64,000 nucleotides of DNA from Capsicum annuum. Taxonomy: Eukaryota; Streptophyta; Magnoliopsida; Solanales; Solanaceae. Made by a program: the position numbers and the translations under genes. Under the pieces are notes generated by a model. It was not told the DNA's origin, did not search any database, and saw only the letters and a list, made by a program, of their open reading frames with translations. Location: assembly GCF_002878395.1 (NCBI RefSeq), contig NC_061121.1, forward strand, positions 137,709,580-137,773,579, read 5' to 3'. Positions 12,111 through 24,478 of this stretch are shown one piece after another; positions within the stretch are counted from its first letter, which is position 1, and the number at the start of each line of letters is the position of its first letter.

Positions 12111-12862
12111 GTCCTCTTTCCAATTGTAATATAGAAATCTATATGGCTAAAATATAAGGGAGGAAGGTTGGAAAGTCATTCGTTCCATGTCTCATGAATG
12201 AATGATTCGAGAATGAATGTTGTGACTTGTTCTATGGTTCTGCGCTTTGTGTAACTATATGTACATGTATCTCCATATATGCCTTTACTTATGTAAATAT
12301 GATCGTATATAATGGTTTCACATGGATTTCGACAAATGTACTATTTTATCCTCATCCTTGGGTTACATGCTAGTGCTCAAACTTCAAATTGTCTCCAGAC
12401 GCTATGTCCGCATGCGACATAGGGGTTGGAGGTTCATCTTCTTTTCCTGCGCAGTGACCAAGTGTTTGGGCGGATCGTGCAAGACATTGAATTGGTGATC
12501 TTCCTTTCTTCGGAAGGAACATATTTCATAGTCTCTTTACCTTATGTTTTAGACTTGATGTTGTCAATTGTCGGGGGCATGTCATAACATATGTTCATAT
12601 ATTTAGATGTAGGATTTGTATAGAGGTATTGTGGATGATTGTGGACTTCGGTATATTGGCTATATTGTTGACATTAATGAAATTCTAGATATTGTTTATG
12701 TTTTGACTGTTAGCCTTATGTTTTTTCTATCTTATAACAATGTCGGGATTCCCCAACCCTTGTGGTTGTTGTTATGATTATTAGGTTGGGTTATTGGGGT
12801 AATCTCCTATTCTTGTGGGCTTGATGTTCCCCTATGACAAGCCCTGATTTTCGAACGTGTCA

Positions 12863-14471
12863 CCTGTTATGTGTTGTAAGACTATGAGTGGGTAAACATC
12901 CTCATCTAGGTTAGAGGCCAACATGATTACTTATTCTTTCAATTGAGTTTGTTTAAGTTTATTATCATTATTTGTTGTTCTTATATCCTTGTTATTACTA
13001 TTTTATGTATTCACAACCCTTAGGATAAACATATATTTATATTTTGAGCCTTTAATGATGAACAATAGATTAGATCGTGGGGTATATGGAGTGGGATCTT
13101 ATGCATTCAAGGGATTAAAGTAAGGATTTTCTTTTAGGATAGGAATATACCTAATTTTCCCCTTTAGTATCAAATACGGGAAGACATAATGTTTGTAACT
13201 TAGTTCTCGCATCCCCTCTAGATGATGTAGTTATAGGTCTAAACTAGAGGCTCAAAATACCATAATCATGTTATCAACCTCGTGCATCAAAAAACAAGAT
13301 AATTAACTAAACACACTAGATTTTATAGCTAAGTAAGATTGTTCACAGTGCATCAGCCCTAGATTTCTCCCTATTAATGTCTACAATACTTTATAGTTTT
13401 GAATTTTTTACGATTACTTTTACATTAGCAAATCTCAAACTCTTTATTTACAATTTACACTTGATTAATCTATTTATAATACCAGAATTAGATTATTGTT
13501 GAATACAATTCCTTGTGGGATTTATATTTGGATTTTGAAGGCCATTATACTACTTGGGTGACCACGTACACTTGTGTGTGCGCTAGGACGCAACAATCTT
13601 GAGTTCTAGTTTATGTCTGACAATGATGATAAGACTTTTGTTCAAGTTCAGCATTGAGAATTATTTATGACGGTTATGGAACTGGTTCGAGTCCAGAGAT
13701 TCACGGTTATAGTTTCAAAATACTATTAATTAAAATAATTCCATTTACTTCTTCTCTTTTACTACACACTCTGGGCATATGGGGGCCCATATTGGGTTAT
13801 TTATTTTTCCGTACTTACTTTCTTATGGGGGCTAATGTTGTAGCTATACTTATGCTTTTTTCGGTAATATTATCTTTATAGTTATTTGTATATAAAATTT
13901 TGAGTCTTATTCTAGGTTTTCCCCCTTACCTTGACTTAGTTTATTTATCTTGAATTTTTATTATAAATATATAATGTTTTAGCTTAGTCGATTGATGATG
14001 CCTATTGAATACCCGTGTCTTTAGTACTCATGATACACTTTTGTACACTTTTGGTGCAAATCTGAGTACTAGTTGTTGTTGCTGATGTAGAGATTCTTAC
14101 TGCTCAGAGATTGAAGAGGGGGAGAGCTCTTGGAGCCGGAGTTGACCTTTTCTCCATCTTTTATTTTTGCTAGTGTTTTATATTTAAGACTAATGTATAT
14201 TTGACTACTATGATACCTGTATTCTTTTGGATTAGTGGCTCTTGTAACGAAACTACTAGGTCATGTAATGTTATCATTATCATATTTATCTTCCGTATTA
14301 TTAATACTTTTCCCTATTTTATTTCTTGTAAGCTTTTAGAAACATGTTCTTGTCATTTATTCCCTTCCTCTACCGTAATAGCCCATTGATTTTAGCTCTG
14401 GGCAATAGTTTGGCTTACATACTTGTGGGATAAAGTAGGTACCATAATGACTCAGAAATTAGGTCATGACA
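12863..14471 (+). repeat. Right part of old LTR 'G'
   Basis: Continues LTR G after element A and ends ..accataatgactcagaaatt then aggtcatgaca at 14471. That end matches the LTR 3' ends of elements C and H read in their own orientation (..gatctgagaaattggatcatgaca). Open frames such as 13654-13881 show no domain. It may be a solo LTR or the 3' LTR of an element whose body lies further left. Confidence 0.5.
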
Positions 14472-14670
14472 CATCCTTACTTAGTATGAAATATATATCA
14501 TACATTATCTCGTGAAGAAGAGTAGACTAAAGCCTACCTTGATATCGAACCGTAGTGCTTGAATCATCCACAAATCACCCGCCTTTGCTCCACGATCTCG
14601 TAATGCCATCACGCTATCAAACTAGTAATTTACACACCATAATGAGTAAAACAAGATTGATATTTCTATA
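14472..14670 (-). repeat. Internal fragment of the LTR of old element H
   Basis: The gaagaagagtagactaaagc and cacgatctcgtaatgccatc words match the LTRs of C at about 17500-17620 and 23290-23400, so this is a C-type LTR interior, not a terminus. It ends ctata at the start of element C, and the sequence after C resumes with ctata. It was therefore once joined to 24479-25609. Confidence 0.65.
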
Positions 14671-17600
14671 TGTCATGATCCAATTTCTCAGATCATGATG
14701 GCGCCTGCTATAACCCACCAGTAGGAAAGCAAAACCCCTAATCTCGGAGGGCTAATAACGGACTACCCAATCAAATAAAGGAAAGAGTGTGGAATAGATG
14801 TAATAAAAGATCAAATACATAATATAGTCCCAAAATCTGATGGTATCTGAGCTTCTAATATATTAAGAGCACAAAAATAAAATACCAAGGGAATTACACT
14901 GTTACAACTTATCTTAGAATACAACATAAAGACTAGTCTACTACACAAGAGGGAGGAAAGTAATACTCCGAATGTTAGGGGGTCACTCTATGTCACCAAA
15001 CTATTGCTGCTCCGGACAACGCACACATCAATGACGATAACTCGTACTATGATCTGTAGGCTAAGAAGTGTAGCATGAGTACCAAACATGTGGTACTCAA
15101 TAGGCAACTGCCAATTAATCTCCAAATATAATGCAAATATATGAAACATATAAATAGAAATGGAACTACACACAATAAAGCTTGTGAAATAATAATATAA
15201 CAATTCTGCTCATAGCCAAGAAACTAGCATAGTAAGACTTAAAAGTATCAAGGATGAACTATACGATACTAGCCATACTCAGGAATGTCAACACTACACC
15301 GACCAATGTATGAATTGAGGGTAGAAGAAGGATATATACTAGTATACAAGGCCAAGGAATGAATATACAATCTGAAGAAAATGAAGGGAGGGATATATGG
15401 TAATACCATAGCTTCATTAGCTAGATATACACATAAAAAATATTAAACAAGGTCAACTCGAAGTATAGCCTACAACATCATGACTAGCATTTTAAGACCT
15501 CATAATCATAATAGGAACTTGTGCTAGAATACTGTCGAATCATGAATTTAAAAAGCAAAATAATGAAATCAATAGATAGAAGAGCTAGAATCATATCTCG
15601 AATCTCGATACCAATTAATAACCAATCTATCATAAACTAGCTATACCAGTGATAATAACAATATTAAAAATATTTCGAGTAACCAGCTAGTTCAGATAAT
15701 AGAATACCTAACTAAGCCTATCACGTACTCCCATCATGGCATGCTCAGTATGTTCAATGAACATACAACACATCATAAGGCATAGTCATTATCCATACCT
15801 ATGAACCTCCTCCCCCCTTCATATGGGTTGATAGATATAGGGATATGCAAGAATGAATGCAATATATATAGTGAATATCACAATCATTCCCCAAAATTGA
15901 ATGGGTATATGTCTATAGTCAATACCGAGTATTGAAGATGTCATTAATACCATAAAGACTCAAAATTGAACAGGCCATAACTATCATCAAAACTCGAAAT
16001 CAAACTGGTCATAAATATCATCATTACTCTGTATTGAATTGATCATAAATATCATCAAGAGTTAGAATTGAACCGATCTTAAATATTGTGAAGACTCTTA
16101 ATTAATCGGTCAATATATAATCTATGCCCTTAATATCATCAATATCATCCAGGTCATCAGCAAATACACATATATATAAATATACATCAATGCTAAAATC
16201 TGTCATTGGATTTTTACCTAAAATTTATTTCATCAATATAACATCTTCCTCTATCCCATATTAAAGAGATGTATATTTAGATATAATAGGTGCACGGACT
16301 CAAGCCATGGATAAAAGAGTGTAAATTCGTAAATCCATTATCCGTAGTAAACTTCGGGACTCAATCATTATAAAAGTGTAGAAAGAGTCAAAATCTTTCA
16401 ACAATGGAGAAATTAGTAGTATCAAATCACAGACCGATATTTGTCTCGATAGAATCATTAAAAATAAATTATTAATCTCTTTTGCATATAAGTTGTTCAC
16501 TAAAACAAGCAGTTACAGTCATGAAGAAATCCATTTTAAGGTAAAAGGTGGGCTTTAATGTTCATGAATATACCAAATCTATGCATGGCATCGCTATTAT
16601 TAAAAAAATGGAACCATAAGAATTAATATAATCATAAACTACAAGGATATACTTTACCAGGATAAATACTTTCGGAATGTCCAACTGATATCCTAACATG
16701 GAATTGGGCCTAATAATGTGATGAAATAATTACAACATCATAATCATGGCCTTTAGCCCATAACATATCGAAACTCATATCAATAATCATAGTTGTATGC
16801 CATCTTGTATCTATAAGCGATAGCATAATTATGAGGCATATCATATCCATTCGTTATAAATGAAAACTATGAGACATATCACATCTATGAGACATCTCAT
16901 AGCTATAGGCCAGATATCATAATTCAGGGATAAACCATCACTATTCATCAAGTTATGAAGTAACATAATACTAAAGGTTCAATAGTCTCAACTATGCCTA
17001 ACATCCATAAATAATCCCACTTGGGCTAACCTATGTCATGGACTAACATGGTCTGAAAGAACCCACTTCTAATACTCAAATTTCATATTTTGGTAATTTA
17101 AACTCTGGACTAGGCTAAGTTATCTAAATTTACTTCTTGATGGTATATACGCTATAATCAACTCTAAGATAGGAATTCCACCTAGAAACATGAGCAATTA
17201 AGTCAACATCTAAATTATGATTTCAAGATAACAAAATGGTCCAAATAAGGTTAATCATACTAACCATGCTTCAAAAGCTTAAATCACATCCCAAATCAAA
17301 CATCATATCATATCCATTATATAAATTGGCTCAATATAGGGAGAAGACAATAGGATTCTACAAGTGTAATAAGCATTTCAACTTATGGGACAAAAACCAT
17401 TATGTAATACCAAAACTTTTATAATAAAGACTAATTCATTCTACCCATTATCAATCTTAACATCAACATTCACATGGAATATATAACACACATCATCTTA
17501 CAAAGAAGAGTAGATAGAAGACTACCTCGATCCCAAACCACAAATCCTTAAATTACTCACCTAATATCCATCTTTATTTCATGATCCCAAAATGCCATCA

Positions 17601-18673
17601 CTCTATCATGGTTATAATCTTCTCATCAATATGAGAATAATGATACCCATATTGCAACATTGTGCTTCTGGTCCAAATATCACACCTAAAACCCTACGTG
17701 GGTCCAACTAATAGAAAATAAATTTACGATACCAACCTTACTTTCATACATGATCAAGGAGTCATAACTCTAAATAACGGGTGAAAACCAAGCTAAATTG
17801 GGGCTAAAATTAAGCCCTCAAGCTATTTGAGGTTTTGGTCAAGAACCAATAAAATTCACCAAGAAACGGATGAAATCTTACCTTAACTCAGATGATAATC
17901 ATGAAACGTGATGTTAAACATGCTTTCCAATCACCAACAAGACTTAGTTTTGAGTTATCAAAACTCATTAGGGCTTTTTCTCTCAAGGGATGGGTGGATA
18001 AATGAGCAAATTCTCAGTCTAAGCTATTTATTTATACCCCTTCTAGGTAATAAGTTGTTGCAATCACATACCTAGGTGTGCAATCACACTATCTGACCTT
18101 AGAAGTAGATAATGCAATTACCATCAGACTTAGTGCAATTACACTATCTCTTATGCACACCATTTGTGATTGTCGATACCTAATATCAGTTAAAACTTAG
18201 AAATTTCCCAAGTTTCTTCCAAGGCCTCGGGATTTATTTAGAATTCGATATATTAAAATAACTATCTAATTACACTAAATACGATGTTCCTAATACAATG
18301 GCTAAGTTAAATTTTTTAACCAAATATGGGTCCCATACCCATATTTCCAATTTTCCAACTTTCCTACCAATAGATTGAAATGAGCTTAGTTGCATTGGAA
18401 CTCAAACCAAAGGTCTACCTAGTCTAAAATTCATATTCCAGAGTTGTTGGTGATGTCAAAATTTTGATGCAAGATGGTTTTACTGATGTTTCCTGGTGGC
18501 CATTTGGACCGAGCAAAAATTTTTAAACAGGGAACTAGTTTTAAAAATCAAACGAACTATCGGAGAAGGAAAATGTGAGGCCTTTCAAGTAATAAATAAC
18601 ATAGGAAAGCTATGGGAAATATCGAAGGGAAAAAATAAGTGGAAATATTAAAATGACCTAGAGGTTCATTACA
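14671..18673 (-). repeat. 3' LTR of element C (about 4.0 kb)
   Basis: Aligns with 21443-24478 through many blocks (gtcaagaaccaa..aaaattcacc; accccttctaggtaat). It carries about 1 kb (about 15675-16690) that is missing from the other LTR, so that one has an internal deletion. Scattered short frames (16300-16500, 17236-17424) are not genes. Confidence 0.82.
18028..18180 (-). promoter_or_regulatory. LTR C promoter region: TATA box and motif cluster
   Basis: On the minus strand, words such as gtgcaattacactatct and gtgattgc repeat at 18055-18180. They are followed by ggggtataaataaatag, a good TATA box, at about 18028-18045. The other LTR has a matching cluster at about 23840-23960. Confidence 0.5.
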
Positions 18674-18726
18674 ATATCAACTACTAAAAGTACTTTGGTT
18701 CCCAAAAGCCAATGGATAGAAAAATC

Positions 18727-19017
18727 TCACAGCTCGAAAGGATATGGTACTGGGCCAACATGCTCCAAGAATGACTTGCCAGATAAATTTCTTGAAGAGA
18801 GAACACTTTCGAGGGATTTTTCCATAGGTATCACTTTTTCAACCAGCTCTCTTACTTTACTACCAAACAACCAAAACTCAACTTCAACCTCCCACTGGTC
18901 TCCAACTGGATTGAAAAAGGTTGATAAATACAAATATGAACCACAACACAGTGAAACTAACTCGATACCAACACAAATAAACAAAGGCCTTCCCGAACTA
19001 AAACCAACCAAAGACAT
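18727..19017 (-). CDS. Conserved short 3' reading frame of the C/H element family, function unknown
   Basis: An uninterrupted 96-residue frame containing VSLCCGSYLYLSTFF, EVEFWLFGSKVRELVEK and KSFLEHVGPVPYPFEL. It lies between the gag region and the 3' LTR, on the element's coding strand. The related element H keeps a homologous stretch (about 25620-25950) with recognisable LVSVCCG, SKVRKLAKK and IGPVSHPLEI pieces, but with stops and a frame change. Similar residues in both copies suggest it once coded for protein. I recognise no known domain. The start codon is uncertain because homology continues upstream. A plus-strand frame over the same bases (18695-19108) is likely a shadow. Confidence 0.45.
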   Translation of the reverse strand: MSLVGFSSGRPLFICVGIELVSLCCGSYLYLSTFFNPVGDQWEVEVEFWLFGSKVRELVEKVIPMEKSLESVLSSRNLSGKSFLEHVGPVPYPFEL

Positions 19018-20469
19018 GAGTCATACCGCCGACTCCAAATCTAAAAATATCTTACCTTTACCACTCCACACCCACTATCCACTTAACACCTGGAGAAAAA
19101 TTACCTGAGTCCTGTATGTCCAATCTCATCAGAAATAACTCAACAAACTGAGGCTGATTTGTTGAATGTCCAAATAATAAATATGATAATAAGACCATAA
19201 GGTGCTATCTTGATAGACCAATGGAGATAATCAAGGAATGTAATCTATGCCAATGTTACAACTAGTCCGGATGGGAATTAAAGTAAAATCCAAAAGATTA
19301 AGGTATAACTAGTTATCACTAAACAGTTTGCTACAGAATGTCCTGTCAACTGAGAATGCAACCATATTGAATCCAACCCAATCATGCTACTCACCTTATC
19401 ACCAATTCCATCAAAAAAAATGAACCAAGCAACTCAAGAAGAGATCATAGGAATGAAAACCTACCTTTAATTCTATGGTAAGAAAGGAGAACCCAAACAC
19501 CCTACTCATACCAAGAGCAAACCATCAAAAGTGTATGAACCCAAATAATCTAATAGATAAATCCAAGACATTTTGACATTAATATAAAAACTACCATCAA
19601 CTGATAAAATACCACAATAAAGAACGGATCCCAAAATAAGTCAACCTTAGAAAAAAGCTATATACAGTGTGATAGACAATGCAATAACCGTCACCATCCA
19701 TGAGAAAAGTCAACGTGTCTCAAACATAAGAACAATCAATATAAGTAAATTTCAAACTCTAGAACCATAGTGAACCACAAAAGGTCAACTTACCTTCGAT
19801 ACTATAAGTTACTCCAAAATCAAACTAACATAGTCATTTTTTCCTTGCTATAGGGAAGAAATCATCAAATTGGGTAATAGCTGCATAAGCCACCAAATAA
19901 GAACCACAAAGAACGGAATTCTTACTAGATAACACTAGTCTAAACAACCAAACAGTGAGGATCAATTACATCAAATAAAAATTAATAACAATATCAATAT
20001 AAACATCAATATAATGAATAGGTTTTACTGATATGAACATCAATAATATGTACCACTCAAGAGCCAAAATAAGGCCAATGCAAGATAAATGGGATTCGGA
20101 CCCAAATATTGCACCCCTAGGGAGAAAATATCAATACAAATCTACTACATCCATGACTAAATAAAATAAAAAAATGGGGTAGTCATATAATCATGAATCC
20201 AGTGACATGGCCTAACCAGTATGAACTCATCAAAGCATGTAATAATCATTGGGTAAGAAAACCCTAATATATATAAATGAAAAGGCAATGTTAGGAAATA
20301 AAAGCACACCTATCATGGTGAAATCTACAATCACGTGCGTAACCAGTCTAACGGATAATAAATCTAAATAGATCAAAACTAAGACTGACTAAATCATCAA
20401 TTGTGGTGTCAAGCTAACTATCTCTAATCAAAGGTGCCATATCATCATGAAGCTGATCTGAACAAGCTG
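19018..20469 (-). other. Element C interior between 3' frame and gag; nothing recognised
   Basis: AT-rich sequence shared in patches with element H (for example accaagagcaaaccatcaaa near 19510 versus a similar stretch near 27335). No pol motif (YxDD, DTG/DSG, zinc-binding HHCC) was seen on either strand. It is family-specific DNA rather than a unique insertion. Confidence 0.5.
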
Positions 20470-21060
20470 AACAACTAATAATCCCTTATCAGGGACACTC
20501 TTTGGACCAATATCCCATCTTCTTATAACTAAAAAAATCTTCAGGAATACTTGGAGATGTCACACTCTTTGATCTAGAATAATCCCCACATCTGACTTGA
20601 GAGTCACTCATAATATTAAATACTACCTACGTAGAACTAATAGGCTATAAGGGAAGCTGATCTCAACTTAAAGGATTCTTACTCTGTGATTAAATACCAA
20701 TAGCACTATATTGATGGCATGCCCTCTTATTGCCAGCTCCATAAGTCTCAATATTTGCTCCCTTTATGGCCCTTGCATAATTAACAACCTCAGATAAGGA
20801 AGATCCATGTGCTATCAAGTGCTTCGATGCTTAAAGAAGTTGTCATTTAACAATTCCATGCACCATATCCTACTCTGAAGAATATAGCATAAGAATATGC
20901 ATGACCGAATCTAGAATCTAAATCTTATACTCTGAAATTAGTAAATAACCCTAATGAACCCCAATGAATATAACTCGTGCTTGAGAACTGCTCGATAACA
21001 CAAATGACAGCCATGGTTTTGAGGTATCTATAAAATATCTTGGGATCCTCAATGTTGAAC
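20470..21060 (-). pseudogene. Element C gag, degraded
   Basis: The minus-strand frame has ISEYKI, then ASKHLIAHGSSLSEVVNYAR, then AIKGANIETYGAGNKRA, then a zinc-knuckle remnant SYKKMGYWSKECP in which the first two Cys are replaced. This order is typical of the distal half of gypsy gag. About ten stops are present. The N-terminal half, up to the primer site, is only weakly recognisable. Confidence 0.72.
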
Positions 21061-21427
21061 CTCGAAGGGATGACGTAGTTATAAATTTAATTGGAGCTTG
21101 AGCTGGCCTTGAATTCATTGGATGATGTTTAAGATCTTTGATTTTTCTCTCTAACTCTTTGGTCTGATGCTATGTTAAGGCTTTGAAAACATATGTCAAA
21201 GTCTCACCTGTATTTCTCACAATCTCACATAGTCTATTTGGGATAATATAGAGTCAAACAATGTGATCGAGGCTCATAGCAATACGGAATCATGACAAGA
21301 AGTCATGAAATCAATTTTCTAAGAATGTCCCTAAAGCCTCCCAAAGATAGGTTACAAATATCTCTGCACTGGTCCTCAGCACTCTACTAAACACTTAGAT
21401 ATTGTAATAATTAAGTAGTGAACCTAG

Positions 21428-21439
21428 TCTCTGATACCA
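21428..21439 (-). other. Primer binding site of element C
   Basis: Reads TGGTATCAGAGA on the minus strand, a few bases inside the 5' LTR end. It matches the tRNA-Met-type site except for the last base. Confidence 0.85.
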
Positions 21440-21442
21440 GTT

Positions 21443-24400
21443 TATCATGACCCAATTTCTCAGGTCATGTTGGTGCCTACTATAACCCATCAGTATGCAA
21501 GAAAACCCATAATCCTAAATGGCTAGTAACAGACTACCCAACAAGATAAAGGAAAGAATGCAGAATAGATGTAATAAAAGATCAAATATATAATATTTTC
21601 CTAATACCTTCTAGTCTCAGTACCACAACTTGTAATATATTATGAGAAAAAACTAAATACTAAGGGAATTACACAATCACAACTTATCTTTGAATATAAT
21701 ATAGAGACTAGTCAGTACACAAAAGGGAGGAAAGTAATATTTTGAATGTTAGGAGGTTACGCTATGTCTTAGAACCATGGCTTTTCTGTATGATACATAC
21801 ATCAATGGTGATAAATGGTAGTATAATTTGTAGGCTTTAAAAGTGTAGTATAAGTACTAAACATATGGTGCTTGGTAGGAAACTGCCAACTGAGCTCCAA
21901 ATATAATGTAGATGTACACAACATATAAAATAAATTGAACTACACCCAAATATCTAGAAATTACATGACAAAGCAAGTAAGATAGTAATGGTAACTATTC
22001 TACTAATAGCCCAGAAACTATCATAATAAGAATAAGGATATATAAAGGATGAACTATCCTATTCCAGCGATACTCAGGAATCTCAACACTATACCATTTA
22101 TGACTGACCAATATATGAATAAGTGTGAACGAAGGTTGTATAATAGTATACAAGTCCAAGGAATGCATATACAACTTGAATAAAATGAAGGAATGTATAT
22201 ATGGTAATACAATAGCTATATTAACTATACATATAAATATTGATAAACAAGGTCAACTCAAAGTATAGTCACATCATCATATTAACATTTTAAGACCTCA
22301 TAATCATAGTTGGAACTAGTGTTAAAATACTCATGGTTTCTAATTCATATGTCTAATCATGAATTAATTATGAATAATGATGAAACTAAAAAATAGAATA
22401 GCCAAAATGAAACCTCAAATATCAATACTAAATGAATAACTAAGTTGTCATAAACTAGCCATAACAATGATAATAACAATAATAAAAACAATGGGAGTAA
22501 TATGGCCTTGGTCCCAATATTATGTCCAAAATAATTACAACATCACAATCACGGCCTTAGGCCCACATATGTATCTGAAACTCTTATCAATAATCATAAT
22601 TGTAAGCCATCTAATATCTATAAGCCATATAATAACTATGAGGCATACCTTATCCATAGGATACAAATCACAATTATGAGACATATCACATCTATAGATC
22701 CTATAGCATAATCTGGGGAAAACCATCACCATTCATCAAGTCACAAAGTAATCTTATACTAAATGTTCAATAGCCTTAACTATGCCTAAAATCCTTAAAT
22801 AAGCCCACATGGGCTAACCCATGTCTTGGCCTAAGGTGAACCGAAAGAACCCACTTATAATCCTTGGATTCTATAATTAGGAAATTTATACCCGGGACTA
22901 GGCTAAGGTATCTAAATTCACTTCTCGATGGCACATAAGCCATAATTAACTCTAAGATATGAATTCCACTTGGAAATATGAGCAATTAAGTCATCTCCAT
23001 CTAAATTATGGTTTTAAGATCACTAGAATGGTCTAAATAAGGTTAATCATACTAACCATGCTTCCAAAGATTAAACCACATCCCAAACCTACCATCATAT
23101 CATATCCATTCAATATATGGTTTATGATAGGAAGAAGTTAATAGAATTCTACAAGAGTTATAAACATTTAACCTTACTGGTCAAAACCCTCACCTAATCC
23201 CCAAATTTCAATAAAAAAGACGAAGTTATTCTACCTAATATTAATCTTAATATTCATATGCGTATATAATATATAACATGCATCATCTAACTATGAAGAG
23301 TAGTTTGAAGCCTACATTAAAGCCAAACTGCTAATCCATAAATTGCCCCCAAATATTGATGTTCACTTCACGATCCCAAATTGCCATCACACTATCAAAA
23401 TTGTGATCTACTTGTTAATATGATAACTATGATACCCATATTGCACCATTGTGCTTCGAGTACGAAAATCATATCCAAAAACCTATTCTGGTCCCTCTTA
23501 TGAAAAACACATTTTGTAGACCAACCCAACATTCATTCATGATTAATGAGTCATAACCATCATGAGTGGGTGAAAACCAATCTATGTTAGGGAAAAAATC
23601 AAGCCCTTAAGCTATTTGGGGTTTTGGTCAAGAACCAAGAAAATTCACCATGTAAGGGAAGAAATCTTACCTTAACTCGGATAATAATCATGAATATATG
23701 TTAAAAAAGATTTCTAATTACCAACAAGACTAAATATTGAGTTATCATACTCATTGGGACTTTTACACTTATGAGATGGGTGGAAAATGACCAAATTCGC
23801 ACCCTAAGGGGTCTATCTATACCCCTTCCAAGTAATCAGGTGTTGCAATTGCACACCCATGGGTGCAATAGTACTATCTGACCTCAGGAGTAGATAATGT
23901 ATTTGTCGTCACCATTGGTTCTATCACACTATCACTTCTTCACCCCATGTGTAAACGTCGTCACCAGATATCAGTTGAAACTTTGAAATATTTTAATTTT
24001 TTGCTAAGGCCTCACGATTTATTCAGAATTTGATATACGTAAATTAACTATGTAAACACATTAAATTTGATATTTCATATGTTATGGCGAAGCTGAATTT
24101 TTCATATGAGGTTATTTAGACCAAATGTTGGTCCCACACCCATATTTCCAATTTTTCAACTTTCTGACCAATAGGTTAAAATAATATCAGGTGTATTAGG
24201 ATCCAAACCAAAGGTCAACCCAGCCTAAAATTTACATTTTAGAGCTACTAGCATTGTAAGAATTTGCATCTCAGATTGTTTTATTGATGTATTTACCCAG
24301 TGGCCACTTGGACCCAACGAAGACTTCTAATTATGGGATTTGGCTTTATAAACCAACAAACTACCTTTTAACCAAACTCTCAGAACCGACAAATCATAAA

Positions 24401-24478
24401 TGACTTGGGAAAGCTATGGAAAAGATCTAATGGCAAAAATAAGCAAAAAAATGGAAAATGACTTAGAGGCTCATTACA
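21443..24478 (-). repeat. 5' LTR of element C (about 3.0 kb, internally deleted)
   Basis: Begins tatcatgaccc (TG changed to TA) and ends ..cattaca at 24478. Relative to 14671-18673 it lacks about 1 kb after about 22470. The frames at 22467-22985 are not genes. Confidence 0.82.

Larger units (their letters stand above)
4728..12862 (+). mobile_element. Element A: Ty3/gypsy LTR retrotransposon, gag kept, most of pol deleted
   Basis: Two long, clearly homologous direct repeats (4728-7589 and 9948-12862) begin TGAAAcACCCAAG / TGAAATACCCAAG and end in ..CA. Immediately inside are a tRNA-Met-type primer site (7593-7605) and a purine-rich tract (9935-9947). Flanking 5-mers are cttgt and cctgt, an almost perfect target duplication. 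The 2.36 kb interior holds a degraded gag and the last codons of a chromodomain-type pol, so protease to integrase is lost. Long LTRs with a deleted core suggest a non-autonomous copy of a Tekay/Del-like family. The LTRs differ at many sites and by indels, so the insertion is old. Confidence 0.9.
9948..12862 (+). repeat. 3' LTR of element A
   Basis: Homologous to 4728-7589 from TGAAATACCC to ..cgtgtca, followed by cctgt. It carries its own copy of the promoter module and the 39-base tandem repeat. Confidence 0.88.
14671..24478 (-). mobile_element. Element C: gag-only LTR retrotransposon with perfect CTATA target duplication
   Basis: LTRs at 14671-18673 and 21443-24478 share TGTCATGA..-like left ends and ..ATTACA right ends (plus-strand view). 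A tRNA-Met-type primer site sits at 21428-21439 on the minus strand. Flanking 5-mers 14666-14670 and 24479-24483 are both ctata. The 2.77 kb interior has a degraded gag next to the primer site and a family-specific short frame at the other end. No protease, reverse transcriptase or integrase motif was found. This is the layout of non-autonomous gag-only elements, which would need enzymes from a relative. Confidence 0.85.

Noticed and set aside
18695..19108. 137-residue plus-strand frame as the real gene
   Set aside because: It runs against the element's coding strand and overlaps the minus-strand frame that is recognisable in element H.
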